Shown here: positions 33,552 to 46,059 of the stretch, in pieces
How the letters are laid out: every line of letters begins with the position of its first letter
Numbering within the stretch: the stretch's first letter is position 1
Assembly: GCF_030272615.1 (NCBI RefSeq)
Contig: NC_081412.1
Location: 544,403,870 to 544,467,869, forward strand
Direction: 5' to 3'
DNA from: Cryptomeria japonica
Taxonomy: Eukaryota > Streptophyta > Pinopsida > Cupressales > Cupressaceae
Length of the DNA: 64,000 bases
Made by a program: the position numbers and the translations under genes
The notes under the pieces: generated by a model
What the model saw: only the letters and a program-made list of their open reading frames with translations
The model's database searches: none
What the model was told of the DNA's origin: nothing

Positions 33552-36500
33552 ATGATTGAAATAATATCAACATTGATCGACTCAGAGTTTAATGATCTAG
33601 AAGGTTGTAATGATGCCAAAGCTATGTGGGATAAGCTTATATCTGTGTATGGTGGTGATGAACATGTTCAAAGAGAAAAAGTAGACAGTCTAAGAGATCA
33701 ATTTGAATCCATGAGAATGAATGAAGGTGAGAACATAATCCAATACAGTACAAGGTTAAAGGAAACTGTCAATCAAATCAAAGGAGTAGGAGGAACTATT
33801 GAAGAAAAGGATGTAATAAGTAAGTTGTTGAGAACACTTCTACTTGCTTATGCCATCCGAGTCTCTGCAATTAATGAATTAAGGTCTGTACCAAACATGC
33901 CAGTCTCTTTGGAGGCTACTATCGGTAAGCTACATGCATTTGAGTTAAGTAATTTTGATAACAGTGGGTCTTCGGTAAATAAATTTGAATCTGCATTCAG
34001 TTCTTTTCATCTTGGTGAATCTGATGATTACAATGATAGAATGTATAAGTATGCTGAAGGAAATCACAGTGGAGCAAGTGAGAGATTTTGCAAAAACATG
34101 GAAGAAGTACACAAACTATATGAGGAAATCAGAAAGCAAGAAGAGTTTGAAGCATTATTAGCTAGAAGGTTACCGAGAGGCAAAGGTAAGTATAAAGGAA
34201 AGTTACCTTTGAAATGTTTTAACTGTGATAAAATAGGACATATGGCTTCTAACTATCCTGACAAAGAATCTAGTGAAAAGAGAGGATATCGAGATGACAG
34301 ACAAAAAGACAACTAATATAGAGTGCACTGAGACTTTAGAAGGAGAGATAGAAAGACATGCCTAGTAGCTGATGAGGAATCCAATGATGATAAATCTGAT
34401 GGGACTGAGACAAAGGAATTTGTATATGTGGCTATCAAATATGGATCAGATGAAGAAAGGTATGAAGAAAAAGCCTTAATATCACACATAAATAATAATG
34501 ATTCTTGGATCATAGATAGTGGATGCTCACATCACATGACAGGTGATAGACACAAGTTTTTTAAATTAGAAGACTATGATGGAGGTTATGTAAGATTTGG
34601 TAATGATGCACCATGTCCTATGAAAGGTAAATGATCTATCACACTTCTTGACAATGCTAAATGTGATGATGTATATTGGGTTGAAGGTTTGAAATAGAAT
34701 TTGTTGAATGTAGCACAGCTAAACAATATAGGATACCGAATAGAATTTCAGAAGGGAATTGTCAAAGTTCATGACAAACATGGAAAGTTGGCTACTACCG
34801 GGACTCAAACAAAAGGTAATATGTTTCATCTTGAATCAACTCAGAACAATTGTCTATATGCAAAAATAGAAGATACCTAGTTATGGCATAAAAGGTTTTG
34901 TCATGTAAATTTTGATAATCTGATCAAAATAAGTAAGAAGCACCGAGTAAAAGGTCTACTGAACTTGGAAAAACCCAAGAATGCAATGTGTCAAGGATGC
35001 CAGATGGGTAAGATGACAAAATCAGGCTTTACAAGTAAGTCTTACACTTTTAAAGGAATTTTAGATCTTGTGCACACTGATCTTTGTGGTCTTATGAAAG
35101 TTCAAAGTTATTATGGTGATAAATACTTCATATTATTTGTGGATTATTACTCAAGGATGATGTTAGTTATGTTTTTAAAGGAGAAATCAAAAGCCTTTCA
35201 AATGTTCAAATGGTATAAGGAAAGAGTTGAAAATGAAACAGGAAGATAGTTGAAATGTCTAAGATCTGATAGAGGGGGAGAGTTCATTTCAGATGAATTT
35301 AACCTATGTTGCAATGATCATGGTATAAAATGACAAGTGTTTGCACCGAGAACTCCACAACAAAATGGGATAGCTGAAAGAAGAAACAAATCAATTGTAG
35401 ATGGTGCTAGAACCCTGATGATAGAAAAGAGGGTACCTTAAACATTTTGGAGAGAAGTAATAAGAACTGCAGTTTACACCCTGAACCGAGTACAATTGAA
35501 GAAAGGAACTTTGAAGACACCGTATGAAATCTGGTATGACAAGAAACATGTAAGTTATTTTAAAATATTTGGAAGTAGAAATTATGTTCACAAAGATGAC
35601 AAAAATGGAAAGTTTGATCAGAAAAGTGAGGAAGGAACATTTCTTGGTTATTCTTCTAGAAGTAAAGCATTTAAATGTCTGATCAAATCATCTAACAAAA
35701 TAGTGGAAAGTGCAAATGTGAAAATTGATGAATTTGTAGAAAGAAATGATGAAGGAAATTCCAAAGAACCAGAGGATTATGAAGAGTTTGTATATGTAGA
35801 AACTAGAAGTCCTACCGAGAAAGCCGATGAAGAAAATAGTCAGTTACCAAGTGATGAAGAAGATCATACAGAGCCTACCAAGCCTGTATTAGCAAAATAT
35901 GTCAGAAGAAATCATGCATCAAGTTAGATTATAGGAGATAAGGATGACCCAGTGATGACGAGGAACAAACTAAGACAAAACACATGTCTGATATCTGAAT
36001 TTGAACCGAGGATAGTAAAAGAGGCATTTAGCAACGAAGATTGGGTAAATGCTATGACTGAAGAGATTAAACAAATTAAGAAAAATGAAACATGGATACT
36101 GGTCCCAAGACCAAAAGAGAAAAATGTAATCGGTACAAAGTGGATTTTCAGAAACAATCTAAATGAAAAAGGTGAGGTCATTCGGAATAAAGCAAGGCTA
36201 GTTTGCAAAGGTTATGCTCAAGAAGAAGGAATAGACTATGGTGAGACTTTTGCACTTGTGGCAAGACTTGAGGGAGTGAGAACATTGTTGGCATATGCTG
36301 ATTACAAAAATTTCAAGGTATATCAAATGGATGTTAAATCTGCATTTTTGAATGGTATACTAGAAGAAGAAGTTTATATTGAACAACCTGAAGGATTTAT
36401 TGAAGAGAAGAATAAAGATCAGGTATGCAAGTTGAACAAAGCTTTATATGGTCTAAAGCAAGCACCTAGAGCATGGTATGAAAGGTTGCACTCTTACTTT

Positions 36501-37541
36501 ATCAAGATTGGTTTTATGAGGACAAGTGAAAATAGCAACATGTATATGAAGAATGATGAGGATAATGGAATACTGATTTCAGCCATATTTGTTGATGATA
36601 TTATTTTTTATGGAAATGATTCTTTATGCAAGAACGTTGGAAATGAAATGTGCAAAGAATTTGAGATGTCATTAATCGGTGAAATAAAGTATTTTATAGG
36701 TTTACAAATACTGCAAATGAAAAATGAGATTTTCATTACTCAATCCAAGTATATAAAGGAAATCTTGAAGAAATTTGGAATGGAGGATTCTAAACCTGTA
36801 AGTACTCCTATGACTACTAATTGTAAACTATCAAATAATGATGAATCTGCATCTCTTGATGAGACACTTTATTGATCTATGATTGGAAAGTTGCAATATG
36901 TGGTACACAACAGGCCTGATATAGCACATGCAGTAGGTATAGTTGCAAGATTTTCTGTAGATCCCAAAGAAACCCACATGACAAGAATCAAGAGAATTTT
37001 CAAATACTTGAGAGGCACTGAAGATTATGGTTTAGTATATAAAAAGAGGAATGATTTTGACTTAAAAGTCTATACTGATGGTGATTGGGCAGGAAATATT
37101 GATGACAGGAAAAGCACAAGCGGTGGAGCTTTCTTTTTGGGAGAAAGACTAGTGAGTTGGCTTAGCAAGAAACAAGGATGCATTTCTCAGTCAACAACTG
37201 AAGCTGAATATGTCGCTGCAACATTGAATTGTACCAATATAGCATGGATCAAACAACTGTTGGAAGGTATGAATGAGACAGTTACTGAACCAATAACTAT
37301 ATTTTGTGATAATACTAGTACTATTAACATTTCAAAGAATCTGGCAATGCACTCTAAGACAAAGCATATTTCTATAAAGTATCATTATCTAAGAGAAGAA
37401 GTTCAAGAAAAGAAAGTTGTGCTAGAATATGCTAGTTCAAAGGAACAAATAGCAGACATCTTCACAAAGCCACTGCCAAGGGACACTTTTGAGTATCTCA
37501 GAAGCAAGTTAGGGGTCCTACCCCTATCTAGTACTCACTGA
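33552..37541 (+). pseudogene. Gag-pol region of the nested copia element
   Basis: Fossil coding DNA. Landmarks in order: a gag region, CFNCDKIGHMASNYP (zinc-knuckle position, incomplete), WIIDSGCSHHMTGD (copia protease with DSG), the GCQMGKMTKSGF and HTDLCGLM blocks (integrase), [13 protein letters not shown] then [11 protein letters not shown] and FVDDIIFYG (reverse transcriptase), and STTEAEYVAA with DIFTKPLP (RNase H and end). The order and motifs are those of plant Ty1/copia. Broken in several places. Confidence 0.9.
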
Positions 37542-37919
37542 CAGAGTTTGGTGAAAGCATCAATTCTATGACTCTATAGAATATTATTTGTGAGTTGATG
37601 CTAATTTACACACTTTAGGGGGTTGCCTAAAGTTGTGCAGGAAATAGTGAATGAAGACAAGTTGCTCTGACTGAAACTGAGATAATACATTTGTATATGT
37701 TTTAACTGGAAGGAAATTACTTCACAAGGGAAGTTATCATGCATTAGTTTTACTTTTGGCATTTTTCTCAAAGGGGGAGAAGACTAATGACAGGGGGAGA
37801 AGTTTACAGCTCAAGGATAATAGGAGTCAAATTACAACAGTCTGAATCAATTGGAATAAATGTCAAATTGGTATTGCCATCAATGCCAAAGAGGGAGATC
37901 GTTGGCATTTCAATAGGTT

Positions 37920-39351
37920 TGTTGGTATGACGATATTGAGAAGGTTGTTGGAGATTGCTGATATAACTGATAAAGGATGATTACTGTCTTAATCATATTA
38001 TTTTGTCATTGATGTCAAGAAATTGATTTTTTGATTTAGTATGATGTTGCCATATCTTAATGAGTATGTTTTGATGAGTATAAAGATGTCGGTAAGTAAC
38101 ACAGAAAGAATGAGAATGAAGGGGAGTAATAAGTTATTCAATGGGCAACTATTATAGAGTTAGACAGTTATGAGATTATGATATTTTGATTGTTTTGATA
38201 TTTTGATTGTTTTGATATCCGAATGAATAAAGGTTTGATACTATTCTATGTTACCAAGCAAGGAGCTAGTCGGTAAACACCAAGGTTATCGATGTTGGTT
38301 AAAGAAGGCAAAATGTCTACTGAGTAAAGTTCAATATTAACCGAGTATCAACCGAGCAGTAACATAATACATTGAATGGATAAATACATTATTAAATGAA
38401 GGATGCCAATGAGCTGGAGATGTATAGATGATTGGTATGTCGTGCAAGAAGTTTTTTAAGGATCTATGACAATGAAAATACAAGAGCTAGATCTACAACG
38501 CAGATTGAACAGTCATAAGCTAGCACAAGTACCAAGGAAGGAATACAACTTCCAAGGCAAGATAAAACATTTTTCAAATCGAAGGATTCAATGAACCTAG
38601 TCAAGTTTGATGATCTGATGGCTAAGATTGATCATGGGAAATGTGATCAAGGAGATTAAGTGGTTAGGAATTGCTTATAAATAAGAAATTGTTGATGAAC
38701 AAATGATGTGGGCAAATAGAAGAAAAGTGATGGTGTTGAAATGATCACCGAGCACAGAAGATTGAAGAACAAAATGATAAGCCCAGCAAGGAGCAAGATA
38801 AGTCTTATGACAAGATTATTTTGAGCACATAGAGTTTGCTTTAGCATTTCAGATGTGAAGTTGCAGATATATTTTATTACTGTTATTTATTTTGTAAGTG
38901 ACAGGAAATCTCTTAACCAAGTGGACCTAACAGTCTTATTTGTAAATCCTCTAGCAAGGTAATATTCTAGTTGAGTGTTTGAAATCCTTTAACAAGGTCA
39001 CTTCTAACAAAGTGCCAGATTCTAATAGATCTGAGGGAAATCCCTTAACCGGGTCACATCTAGCAATGTGTTTATGTAATCTTTAACAAGATTGGCTTTT
39101 AACCGAGCATACTCTAGAAGAGTATATTTTCTTAGTGGGTCTGAATCCCACAGTGGTTTTTCCCTATTTGGGTTTCCACATTAAATCTTGTGTTAAATGT
39201 GTTGTGATGTTTTAAGTTTATTAGTTTATGAGTTTGAATGATTTACAGTCATAGTTGCATATCAAGTAATGCCTACCGAAGTTGAATATGATGAATATAT
39301 TGCATTGTGAGTTTATCTGATTCACCCCCCCACCCTCTCATCTAACTAAAA
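37920..39351 (+). repeat. 3' LTR of the nested copia element
   Basis: About 1432 bp and collinear with 31858-33303. Purine-rich words (AAGGGGGAGAAG) lie shortly upstream at about 37770-37805. Confidence 0.9.
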
Positions 39352-40690
39352 ACTTCAACTTAGTAACCATCTCTATTGACAAAAGATTTGCAATGTTACC
39401 ACCATCAATGACCATATTACAAATTTTTCCTTTGTATTTGGATTTGGTGTGAAGCAAGCTCTTCCTTTAAATTGGATCCACCTCTTTACTCACCAAGACT
39501 CTTCTTGTAACAAGAGCCTCTCCTCCTTTTGTATCTTCGAAATGTGAAGACCCAACATCTTCATCTACAAAGACAACTATAGCGTTACCCTTAAACTTTT
39601 TGTTAATATCCCTTGATGTTGAGGACCCTTAAAGGATTGATGTCCTTCTTCTCCACACTAGAAATAGGTTCAACAAAATCCTCATCTTCAAGGACCACAC
39701 CCAAATCTCCCTCTTCCTTTTTGAACATTATTATATTCTTGAGGATGGTAGTCATTATCTCCCTTCTCACCTTGATTTCCACTAGATTCTTCAATCTTCT
39801 TTTGATATTCATATGATTGGTCTTTTCCTCTTTGCTTTCTTTCTAATATTCTATTTAGCTTCTCCTCCACCTTCAAAACAAACTAGTATGCATCCTCAAT
39901 AGTAGTCATTCAAACTAGAATTATCTCCTCTTGTATGCTTGGCTTCAACCTATTGATGTAATGTACTATCTTCTCCTTGTTAACCTTAGAATGACCTATT
40001 CTAATCAAGACTTGATAGAACTCTTTTGTATACTCTTTCAGAGATCTCCTTGTTTTCTTCAAAATTTGTATCTTCTTTAGCAATCAAATCTCATAATCAA
40101 TGGGAATGAATATCTTCAACTTCTCCACCATTTGATCCCATCTCATCATCTTGTATTTTCTTCTTTTATTTCTCTCCAATTGGACTTAATTCCACAAAAT
40201 ACTTACATGACCCTTTCAGGATCACACACTTTTTCGTACTCAAAATATTATTCCATATCATTAATCCTGTCAAACAATTCTTTTGGATTTAGAAACTAAA
40301 TGTGGGAACTTCCACTTTTGGCCTCTTTCCAATCTTGGATATGGCTCTTAGGAATCTATCCCCTTCAGGATCTTGTATAGATTCTCGTTCTTATTTGAAT
40401 TACCCTTCCTCATCACTTTCATCTTGTCATCTTTGTTATATTGTCATCTTTGGTATACTCTTGTATGAAACTTTACTTGCATTTCTTGCACTTGTCTCTA
40501 GAGGACTATAAAATCCTCATCTGAAATATAATCTTTTCCACCAATATTTTTCCCACCAACATTTCTTCTACCATCCATTTCTCTTGTAGGAATATTAACT
40601 ACGATCCAACAACCACAAGTCCTGGTAAAAATTGCCTCACGTTCGGTGCTCTACTCACACACTCAAGAACTCTTTCTCTGATGCCACTTG
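39352..40690 (-). pseudogene. Gag and protease part of the old gypsy element
   Basis: Minus strand. A gag region (about 40160-39880, with RMRWDQMVEKLKIFIP and VHYINRLKPSIQEE) is followed by a charged linker (39876-39600) and a protease-like block CNMVIDGGNIANLLS (about 39415-39370). The primer-site-like word lies at its right edge near 40680. Fossil, broken. Confidence 0.7.
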
Positions 40691-40760
40691 ATGAAGGGCA
40701 CTCCCCTTACAAGCCCAAATAAACAACAAAAATAGAGAAGTAGAGAAAAAATTATTTGGT

Positions 40761-41159
40761 TTTTCTTTTTTTTGCATATGAACTATGTTTTTTACAATAT
40801 ATGGTATAAATATGTGACAAATTGGATATTATATGTACAAGCGGGTGTATTATAAGTATAAGTACTACTCACCCTCTCTCCACTAAAATAAGTTGTGTAT
40901 TTTAGTTTATGGAAATTAGGAGTAGTTAAATTTTGATTATAGCTTTTAGCATTTGATCATTTATCAACTATTTAGACTTTATAAAATTTTTACACTTCCT
41001 AAATTTAAACCATATTTTTTTTAAATGATAATAATTTAATATAAATATAAAATACACTAATTAAAAAAAATGCTTAAAAATGTTAAACAAAATAAAGAAA
41101 TATTTAGCCTCATCATATGTTTGAGGATCATTGGTCTTCATTATGGTTGTCATTAGATC
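40761..41159. other. AT-rich stretch between two element relics
   Basis: No coding region or repeat end recognised. It may include the unmatched remainder of the old gypsy LTR. Confidence 0.35.
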
Positions 41160-42262
41160 ATAATTAGCTTGATGAGTCTTTTGATAAATTTTTTGAAGAC
41201 TCTTGGTCTTTAAGGCATTGGACGTCAACTATATCAAAAGTTTCCTTTGAACATTCATTGGTTTCAAAAAAATTAGAAGATTCATTATTATCTATGACCA
41301 CTTGTGGAATAGGAGAGGATTTTATCGTATCTTCAAATCCTTCATTAAACTTAACATCCCTACTTTTGAAGACATCCTCCACACTAGAATCATACAACCT
41401 ATATCCTTTCCTTTGATCATTATAACCCACACAGAATGCGCTTAACACTCTTCTTATCAAATTTCCTTTCTTTAATCTCAATTGGTACATGTGCAAATGC
41501 TTCACATCCAAATACTTTGAAATGCTTAATATTTGTTAAAAAAATGTATATACCATCACTCTCAATTCTAGTTGTCACTATTTTATATCCATCATTAATA
41601 TTCTTGATTAAACACTTATCACAATAGAACTCCACTTTATAACCATGTTGAGTTATTTGACTTATTGAGAGAATATTTTTGGTTAACTTTGGTACAAGAT
41701 TCACATCTATTACTGTCCATTTTTTACCATCATTTCCTTTCATTGAAATTGAACCTATTCCTTCAATTGCATGCGAGCTATCATCAACAGGAAATAATCT
41801 TGCACCTTTACTCTCTTCTAAGTTGTTAAAGAAATTTTTATTGTAGGCCATATGTTGACTAGCTCTTGAATCAATATACCATGTGTCACTTGAATTTCCT
41901 TGAGTAACCGAAGAAGCTATCATTATATTATGATCACCGTCTTCTTGAGAAAAATTTAATTGCCTTCTTTGATTAAATCTCCTTTGTCCATACGATTTCT
42001 TAAGACATTGATCAGTTTTATGCCCTTCTTGTCGATAATTATAACATATTGATAGCATTCTCTCTTTTATAATTACTTTTGTAATTTCTCCATTCATTTT
42101 GTTGCTTTTGAAAACAATCTCTTTGTTGATAATTTCCTGTTTGGTTCCATTGCCTTTGATTATTTCTATATTGATTTCTTTGATTTGATTTTTGATTTTG
42201 ATATAATTTACTTTGAGTATAATTCTTATATTTTGTATTGACCACAAATGCTTTGGATCTAA
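41160..42262 (-). pseudogene. Truncated Ty1/copia relic
   Basis: Minus strand. It holds a gag end with a decayed zinc knuckle (CYNYRQEGHKTDQC), a copia protease position (WYIDSRASQHMAYN), the NLVPKLTKNILSISQ block, and then the integrase end (HFKVFGCEAFAHVP, then GYNDQRKGYRLYD). No LTRs found. It is a fragment with several breaks, of a different family from the other copia copies here. Confidence 0.75.
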
Positions 42263-42270
42263 ATTACAAA

Positions 42271-43330
42271 AGCATGTGCAAATGTTGTTGATTAAAAAAA
42301 AAGCAGCATTAAAGAGGGCGCTGACCCTTTACAAAGCCAAAGGCTATCAAATAAAAAGACGAAGCAAGGGAGCAAATCCCAAAAGAACAAAGTCGGACAA
42401 GCCAAATTGACCTGTCAAACCATCAACAGCCCATCCCAAATCAAGAGAGGGGAGAAAAACCCGGAACTTGACCAGGGGGAACAAGGGAAAGGGGGTTAGA
42501 TTTTCCTTTCCTCCTGCAACAAACAACCATCCAAGCAACACTATCATTAGGAACTTTCAAAGAAGAATTCAGCGGGGAAGACCTTGTAGGGTCACTGCCA
42601 GACTATTGATGCAAAGCGGCAACAAGCTATTGTAGCGGAGCAGTAGCAAGAGAACAAGTGCCAGGAGCAGAGTGAAGGTGAGTTGCAGGAGCAATAGGTG
42701 CAAGAACCAAGGGGGAAGGATCCGCCACCACAGTAATATCAACCAGGCCTTCTTCAACAGTAAGGGGCACCTCATCATGAGATGAAACCGAAATAGAATC
42801 TAAAGCATTAATCATCAAGTGGTCATCTGTAGCATCTTTCCACCAAGTAGCAGCACCTTTGCGACGAGAGAGAGAACAGTCAGAAGCAAGGTGACCCATT
42901 GAGAAGCACCTTCGACAGCGGAAAGGGCGGCCCTCATAATCCAATGGTTGGGTCCAAGGCCTATCACCAACCATAAGAACCACATCCCTAGGGAGGGCCA
43001 GAGATAAATCATCATCAATTAGAAGGCGAGCAAAGGTAGAATGACCCATGAAGAACGTGGCGTCATCAACCTTCAAGAAGCTGCCAATGGATTAAAATAA
43101 ACAACTGGTTAATATATAATTACATATGTACATACCATGTGAATTAGTAGACTAATAATAGTCTCACCCAAGTCTTTCAACGGGTGGAATACTGTACAAT
43201 TCTATTCTTTCCGTCCATCTTTTCCCTGTTCAGCTCTTCGGAAACTACGAGTAAAATAATACGAAGTTTCGCACATTGACAAAAAAATGTGTATAGGTAC
43301 ATTGTTTGAATCAAATTGTCGTATTTTATG
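42271..43330 (+). repeat. Tandem duplication upstream of the GLR, unit 1 (interrupted by a LINE)
   Basis: Unit 1 consists of 42271-42297 plus about 43090-43330 and matches unit 2 at 43331-43609. The part from ATTAAAATAAACAACT to GTCGTATTTTATG is nearly identical between units, with a handful of substitutions and one A-run length change. The LINE fragment at 42298-43089 splits unit 1. Confidence 0.85.
42298..43089 (-). mobile_element. ORF1-only LINE fragment in the GLR upstream duplication
   Basis: 43076-42627 is a 149-codon open frame with the end of a DUF4283 region (FARLLIDDDLSLALP), a complete zinc knuckle CRRCFSMGHLASDC (C-x2-C-x4-H-x4-C) and a Pro/Ala-rich tail. A 3' UTR follows directly (42560-42298) and ends TTTTTTTTTAATCAA on the minus strand, with no ORF2. 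The 5' end is truncated within ORF1. Both flanks share GATTAAAA, so a target duplication of about 8 bp is possible but ambiguous. It resembles the half-LINE at 28923-30648 in layout, but the sequence differs. Confidence 0.75.
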
Positions 43331-43609
43331 AGCATGTGCAAATGTTATTGCAAAATGCTAATGTACAATTGATTAAAATAAACAACTGTTTAATATATAA
43401 TTACATATGTACATACCGCGTGAATTAGTCGACTAATAATAGTCTCACCCAAGTCTTTCAACGGGTGGAATACTGTACAATTCTATTCTTTCCGTCCATC
43501 TTTTCCCTGTTCAGCTCTTCGGAAACTGCGAGTAAAATAATACGAAGTTTCGCACATTGACAAAAAATGTGTATAGGTACATTGTTTGAATCAAATTGTC
43601 GTATTTTAT
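43331..43609 (+). repeat. Tandem duplication upstream of the GLR, unit 2
   Basis: About 279 bp, lying 230 to 510 bases before the GLR start codon. It begins AGCATGTGCAAATGTT, as unit 1 does at 42271. It probably covers part of the old GLR promoter region. Confidence 0.85.
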
Positions 43610-43842
43610 GACTAACGAAAAGACAGATCCATAATAGTCAGCAATTTATGAATAACCCTAGTATGGAACGACACCTATTGTCTGTTGCTGCTATTGTCGG
43701 TAACGTGAAGATCCCGCCTAATCGAGTCAGTCAACACCCTTCCTGCCATCAGAGGAAATAATGTTAACATTTATGTTAACTTATCAATGAAGCGTTTCTA
43801 GCGTTCGATTATGCAAATTACCTCACCATAACAGCGTAAAGT

Positions 43843-45478
43843 ATGGGCAGCAGAGGCAATTATGGGTACGAAGTTGCAGTGCGGATTGCGTTGGGAATTC
43901 TTTTATTATGCGCGGCTTCCTCTGGAGGAATGAATGGTTCATCAATAAACATAGGTGCTATAATCGCGTTAGACACAACTAATCGGAAACTAGCTAGGAC
44001 TGCTATTGAATTGGCGGTTGAAGACGTAAATAGAAATACCAGCGTTCTGAATGGCACGATCCTTAATATTCATATCCGAGACTCCAAACATGATGCACTG
44101 ACAGGCGCTTCTGCAGGTAACAAAACCTACTCTTAACCGTATACATCTGTTTATTATTGCTCTCTTTTTGTGTTCCTTTTTAAAAAAAATTAAATAAAAC
44201 AGAATAGTAATGGGTTGCTGTAATGAATATTGCAGCATTGGAACTGATAAGAAAAGGATGTGTAAGCATAGTCGGTCCACAGACATCCGTGGTGGCTGAG
44301 TTCGTTGGGTATTTGGGCGTTGCAGCGCATGTTCCAGTTGTGACATTTGGTGCAACAAATCCCTCTCTCTCCATGCATCGATACCCTTACTTCATTCGTA
44401 CAGTACCCAATGATAAAATGCAAATGAGGGCAATAGCAAAGCTGGTAGACCTGTATAGATGGAGGGATGTGGCACTTGTGTATGATGATATGGGGACAGG
44501 GGCCGTCCCCGCCATAACGGATGCCTTGAGAGAAGTGGAGGCAAATATTGTTTTGAAAGCTGCAGTGCCTCCCCAGGCCAACGTCTCTTCAATGAGAAAG
44601 CTTCTTGAGGATGAGCTGATGGGGTTGGAGTCGCGAGTATTTATCGTGCATATGCATGATGATTTAGCTTTAATGCTGTTTTCCGAGGCGTCCAAATAAG
44701 GAATGATAGGCAGTGAGTATGTATGGATCATTACGGATGCATGTGCCAACCTATTGGATTGGTTCAATGCTACTTCTCTCCTTTCAATGAATGGTATCTT
44801 GGGAATCAGAAGAACACTCCCACAAACCGATCAGCCAAGGATGAATGAATTTGCTAAAAGATGGAAGCAGCGATTTAGAGCACAGAATCCTACAATACAA
44901 AAACCGGAATTAAATGCCGGTGCACTTGTTGCATATGATACAGCATGGGCGCTTGCTTATGCAATCGATCGTCTTCTGCGTCAGGGATCGTTTGATGGTG
45001 GTTTTTCAGCAACCTCTAGCAGCACCAAGATTTTAAATTTCAAGATTTTTGACGGTGGAGAGGATTTGCTTAATCAGATTCTTGAGACATGCTTTCTTGG
45101 CCTTAGTGGCCCTGTTCGAATAAGTCGAGAAAGGGATGAAACTTTGGAGTGCTCATATGATATAATAAATGTGATTGGAAATAGTTATAAAGCAGTTGGG
45201 TCGTGGACAGAAAAGGGCCTGAATATATCGTCGAAACACTTAGTTCATTGGGGCGGTGGATCAAGAAAGAAGCCGCGTGGGTGGGTGAAACCTGCGCCAG
45301 GCCAAAAACTTAAAATAGCGGTGCCTTGGCTGCAAGGGTTTACACAATTCATCCTAGTAAAAGAAGATCATGCTAACGCTGGTGCACAAAACCAGATTTA
45401 TGAGATTACAGGCCTCTCCATTGATGTGTTCAAATCAGTGGTCAAAAGACTGGATTACAAATTGCCCTATGAATTGAT
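43843..45478 (+). pseudogene. GLR: GLR amino-terminal domain and start of S1
   Basis: The ATG at 43843 opens a hydrophobic signal peptide (VAVRIALGILLLCAASSG). Next come IGAIIALDTTNRKLARTAIE and, after a 119-bp intron (44117-44235), GPQTSVVAEFVGYLG and HVPVVTFGATNPSLS, all standard GLR ligand-binding-like periplasmic domain blocks. The frame meets TAA at 44697-44699 and then continues in the same frame (IGSEYVWIITDACAN) to YELI, where S1 begins with LKIAVPWLQGFTQFI. The copia target duplication TTGAT ends this piece. A protein stopped at 44697 would contain only part of the amino-terminal domain and no channel. Confidence 0.93.
45474..45478 (+). repeat. Target duplication TTGAT, left copy
   Basis: TTGAT at 45474-45478 and 50632-50636 flanks the copia element. 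Five bases is the usual copia duplication length. Confidence 0.9.
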
Positions 45479-45990
45479 TGTTGATAAGTGATCCTGCTCT
45501 AGCATGCAGCTCCATGCAACTCCAGTTTGGACATGAAGCTATCCATTCATCACCATGCATAAGCTATTTTTAGTTTAAATTATTTTTTTGTTTATTCATG
45601 CAAATAAAGCATGTACTCCAACATGCATTAATCTTTAGGACTATTTTTAGTTTTGTTTTTTGCATGAGTTTGTTTTTAGTAAATAAAGCATGTTGTGCAT
45701 GCACTTATTGTATTCTTAATTTAGGGAGTAGTTTGCTTGTTTTAGTTTGAGAGCCTTAGTAGCTTTCCATGCAATGCTAGGAATATATTTAGAACTACAG
45801 TTATTATTAATTCTTCTAGGCTGCAAATTCTTTATATATACAACCTCTATGTAATTTTTTAATTAAGCTTCAATAAAGAAATTGGTGTGTGCAATTCCAA
45901 AAAATAGGGTTGTTGTTATTGTGTGTTCTTTGTTATTTAATTTGATTAATCAGTTGGCTCTGAGGAGACATAGTAGTTTCAGATTCTACA
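45479..45990 (+). repeat. 5' LTR of the young copia element
   Basis: 512 bp, starting TGTTGATAAG and ending GATTCTACA. A TATATA-containing stretch (about 45832) and AATAAAG near 45873 lie where an LTR promoter and poly(A) signal would be expected. Confidence 0.93.
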
Positions 45991-46059
45991 AGTGGTATCA
46001 GAGCAGGTAAAATTATTTTGGGTTAAAGTTTTATTGTTGGAATTTCGCCAAAGTTAATC

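Larger units (their letters stand above)
31858..39351 (+). mobile_element. Ty1/copia element nested in the old gypsy element
   Basis: About 7.5 kb, with LTRs at 31858-33303 and 37920-39351. The tRNA-Met primer site TTGGTATCAGAGC begins at 33305. Flanking 5-mers ACTTT (31853) and ACTTC (39352) look like a target duplication with one change. Internal parts in copia order: gag with UBN2-like region and zinc knuckle (33552-34316), protease (34428-34634), integrase (34860-35930), reverse transcriptase (35952-36875) and RNase H (36879-37541). It is broken, with roughly eight to ten breaks. The LTRs differ by several percent by eye, so it is older than the copia element in the GLR. Confidence 0.92.
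28575..40760 (-). mobile_element. Old broken Ty3/gypsy element split by later insertions
   Basis: The two ends share about 65 bases beginning TGATGAAGG (28575 and 40691; mostly matching). Next to the right end lies the minus-strand word TGGCATCAGAGA, close to the tRNA-Met primer site TGGTATCAGAGC. Minus-strand gag and protease pieces lie at 40690-39352, and the region that normally follows the protease lies at 31857-30981. The copia element at 31858-39351 separates them, and an ORF1-only LINE sits at 28923-30648. No later pol part was recognised. Broken many times and older than both insertions. Confidence 0.6.

Noticed and set aside
42290-43097. GATTAAAA on both sides of the half-LINE as a firm target duplication
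   Set aside because: The LINE tail itself ends TTTAATCAA, so the left copy overlaps element sequence. The match may be coincidental and was kept only as possible.
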